Assembly: GCA_036770645.1 (NCBI GenBank)
Contig: DAIPIU010000044.1
Location: forward strand, 1-23,200
Reading direction: 5' to 3'
DNA: 23,200 nt
Source of the DNA: Rubrimonas sp036770645
Lineage (GTDB): Bacteria; Pseudomonadota; Alphaproteobacteria; Rhodobacterales; Rhodobacteraceae
Position 1 is the stretch's first letter; every line of letters begins with the position of its first letter. Below the pieces are notes generated by a model. The model ran no database searches and was not told the origin of the DNA. It was given only the letters and a program-made list of their open reading frames with translations. Of the stretch, positions 22,026-23,200 are shown piece by piece. The translations under genes were made by a program, and so were the position numbers.

Positions 22026-23200
22026 TCAGCGCGCGAGCCAGCGCTCCAGCCAGTGGATGTCGTAGTCGCCCGAAAGCAGTTCCGGCGCCTCGAGCAGGGC
22101 GCGGAACAGCGGCGCGGTGGTGTCCACGCCGTCGACGATCAGTTCCGACAGCGCCCGGTCCAGCCGCATCAGGCAGTCGGCGCGGTCCGTCCCCTGCACG
22201 ATCAGCTTGGCGATCAGGCTGTCGTAATAGGGCGGGATCGAGTAGCCGGCATAAAGCGCGCTGTCCACGCGCACGCCGGGTCCCCCGGGCGCATGGTAGG
22301 CCGCGATCCGGCCCGGCGAGGGCGAGAAGGCCGGCAGGCGCTCGGCGTTGATGCGGCATTCGATGGCCCAGCCGCGGGGCGCCAGTTCGGCCTGCGTCAC
22401 CGACAGGTCGTGGCCGGCCGCCACCCGGATCTGCTCGCGCACGAGATCCACGCCATAGACCAGCTCGGTCACCGGATGCTCGACCTGCAGGCGGGTGTTC
22501 ATCTCGATGAAGTAGAACTTGCCGTCCTCGTAGAGGAACTCGACCGTGCCGACCCCGCGGTACTTCAGCGCCGCCATGGCGTCGGCGCAGGTCTTGCCGA
22601 TCTCGGCGCGCAGGCCGGGGTCGATGACCGGCGAGGGGGCCTCCTCCAGCACCTTCTGGTGGCGGCGCTGCAGCGAGCAGTCGCGTTCGCCCAGATGCAC
22701 CGCCGTCCCGCGGCCGTCGCCCAGCACCTGGATCTCGATGTGCCGCGGGCGGCCGAGGTATTTCTCCATGTAGACGCTGTCGTCGCCGAAGGCGGCCTTG
22801 GCCTCGGCGCGGGCGGTCTGGAAGGCCTCGGCAACGTCCTCGGCGCGCCGCGCGACCTTCATGCCGCGCCCGCCGCCGCCCGAGGCGGCCTTGATCAGCA
22901 CGGGAAAGCCGATGGCCGCCGCATTGGCCTGGGCGGAGGCCACGTCCGGCACCGCGCCGTCCGAACCGGGCACGCAGGGCACGCCCAGCGTCTTCATCGT
23001 CGTCTTGGCGGCGATCTTGTCGCCCATGATCGCGATGTGCTCGGGCGTCGGGCCGATGAAGGCCAGCTCGTGCTCCTCGACGATGCGCGCGAATCCCGCG
23101 TTCTCGGACAGGAAGCCGTAGCCGGGATGGATCGCCTCGGCCCCCGAGATCTCGCAGGCGGTGATGATGGCGGGGATGTTGAGGTAGGATTGCTGGGCCG
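22026..23200 (-). CDS. accC: Acetyl-CoA carboxylase biotin carboxylase subunit, 5' part beyond the window
   Basis: The ATP-dependent subunit that carboxylates biotin on the carrier AccB, the first half-reaction of acetyl-CoA carboxylase and the entry to fatty-acid synthesis. About 391 codons are present; the N-terminal part lies past the right edge. The frame is open to the edge, so the ATG at 23027 is internal. Visible are HPGYGFLSENAGFA and FIGPTP of the N-terminal domain, the ATP-grasp glycine loop KAASGGGGRGMKV, EKYLGRPRHIEIQVLGD, ERDCSLQRRHQKVLEEAPS, the metal and catalytic segment FIEMNTRLQVEHPVTE, and a C-terminal domain to the stop at 22026. Length and order are normal. The usual partner accB would lie outside. 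It could be a biotin carboxylase of another acyl-CoA carboxylase, but the sequence and short C-terminus fit AccC. Confidence 0.96.
   Translation of the reverse strand, partial: AQQSYLNIPAIITACEISGAEAIHPGYGFLSENAGFARIVEEHELAFIGPTPEHIAIMGDKIAAKTTMKTLGVPCVPGSDGAVPDVASAQANAAAIGFPVLIKAASGGGGRGMKVARRAEDVAEAFQTARAEAKAAFGDDSVYMEKYLGRPRHIEIQVLGDGRGTAVHLGERDCSLQRRHQKVLEEAPSPVIDPGLRAEIGKTCADAMAALKYRGVGTVEFLYEDGKFYFIEMNTRLQVEHPVTELVYGVDLVREQIRVAAGHDLSVTQAELAPRGWAIECRINAERLPAFSPSPGRIAAYHAPGGPGVRVDSALYAGYSIPPYYDSLIAKLIVQGTDRADCLMRLDRALSELIVDGVDTTAPLFRALLEAPELLSGDYDIHWLERWLAR

Noticed and set aside
1..23200. Mobile element, CRISPR, prophage or defence system
   Set aside because: No transposase, integrase, repeat array, tRNA target or defence-type protein appears; nearly all genes are core functions.

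Overview
The window is a very GC-rich, gene-dense piece of bacterial chromosome that reads as an alphaproteobacterium of the Rhodobacteraceae/Paracoccaceae type. The grounds are a mitochondrial-type NDUFA12 accessory subunit of complex I, an Atm1-type ABC exporter, the argS–SPOR–nagZ–scpA–scpB order and the NDUFA12–mlaD–DUF2155–aat–accC neighbourhood. Taxonomy is inferred from gene content and synteny recall; there is no rRNA. I see no tRNA or rRNA gene, insertion sequence, prophage, CRISPR array or integrase, and no gene-free stretch over 300 bases. Almost everything is ordinary core genome.

Layout. 1–3115 (+): the 3' part of a dihydropyrimidinase gene (pyrimidine degradation), then a chemoreceptor with a single-Cache-type sensor and several HAMP units. 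3140–3712 (-): a LOG-family nucleotide-monophosphate phosphoribohydrolase, converging on the chemoreceptor. 3814–11941 (+): a membrane-anchored LysM protein, an Atm1-type exporter, arginyl-tRNA synthetase, a SPOR-domain protein, the beta-N-acetylhexosaminidase NagZ and the condensin accessory proteins ScpA and ScpB; SPOR/nagZ, nagZ/scpA and scpA/scpB overlap, so they are probably translationally coupled. 11954–14179 (-): a second, larger chemoreceptor, converging on scpB. 14345–16410 (-): tpiA, a SufA-type Fe-S carrier, an unrecognised small membrane/coiled-coil protein and SufT. 16504–17625 (+): tgt, divergent from sufT. 17635–19934 (-): a FadL-family outer-membrane porin and a secreted protein of unknown function. 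20094–21356 (+): NDUFA12, an MCE-domain MlaD-like protein and a DUF2155 protein. 21305–23200 (-): Aat and the biotin carboxylase subunit of acetyl-CoA carboxylase (5' part missing), with aat overlapping the DUF2155 gene tail to tail.

How the parts work together. Several genes serve the cell envelope: LysM, SPOR and NagZ touch peptidoglycan or its recycling; FadL, MlaD and DUF2155 belong to the outer membrane or periplasm; AccC starts fatty-acid synthesis. Fe-S metabolism is represented by SufT, SufA and Atm1, and complex I (NDUFA12) is a large consumer of clusters. I do not see a complete new biological system. The most unusual item is the 146-codon gene at 15623–16060, lodged between sufT and sufA with start and stop overlaps: it has clearly lower GC than its neighbours, a single predicted membrane segment and a long coiled coil. 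Other points worth a look are two AT-rich inverted repeats upstream of fadL, hairpins at three of the four convergent gene junctions, and a very long GC hairpin just upstream of the NDUFA12 gene.
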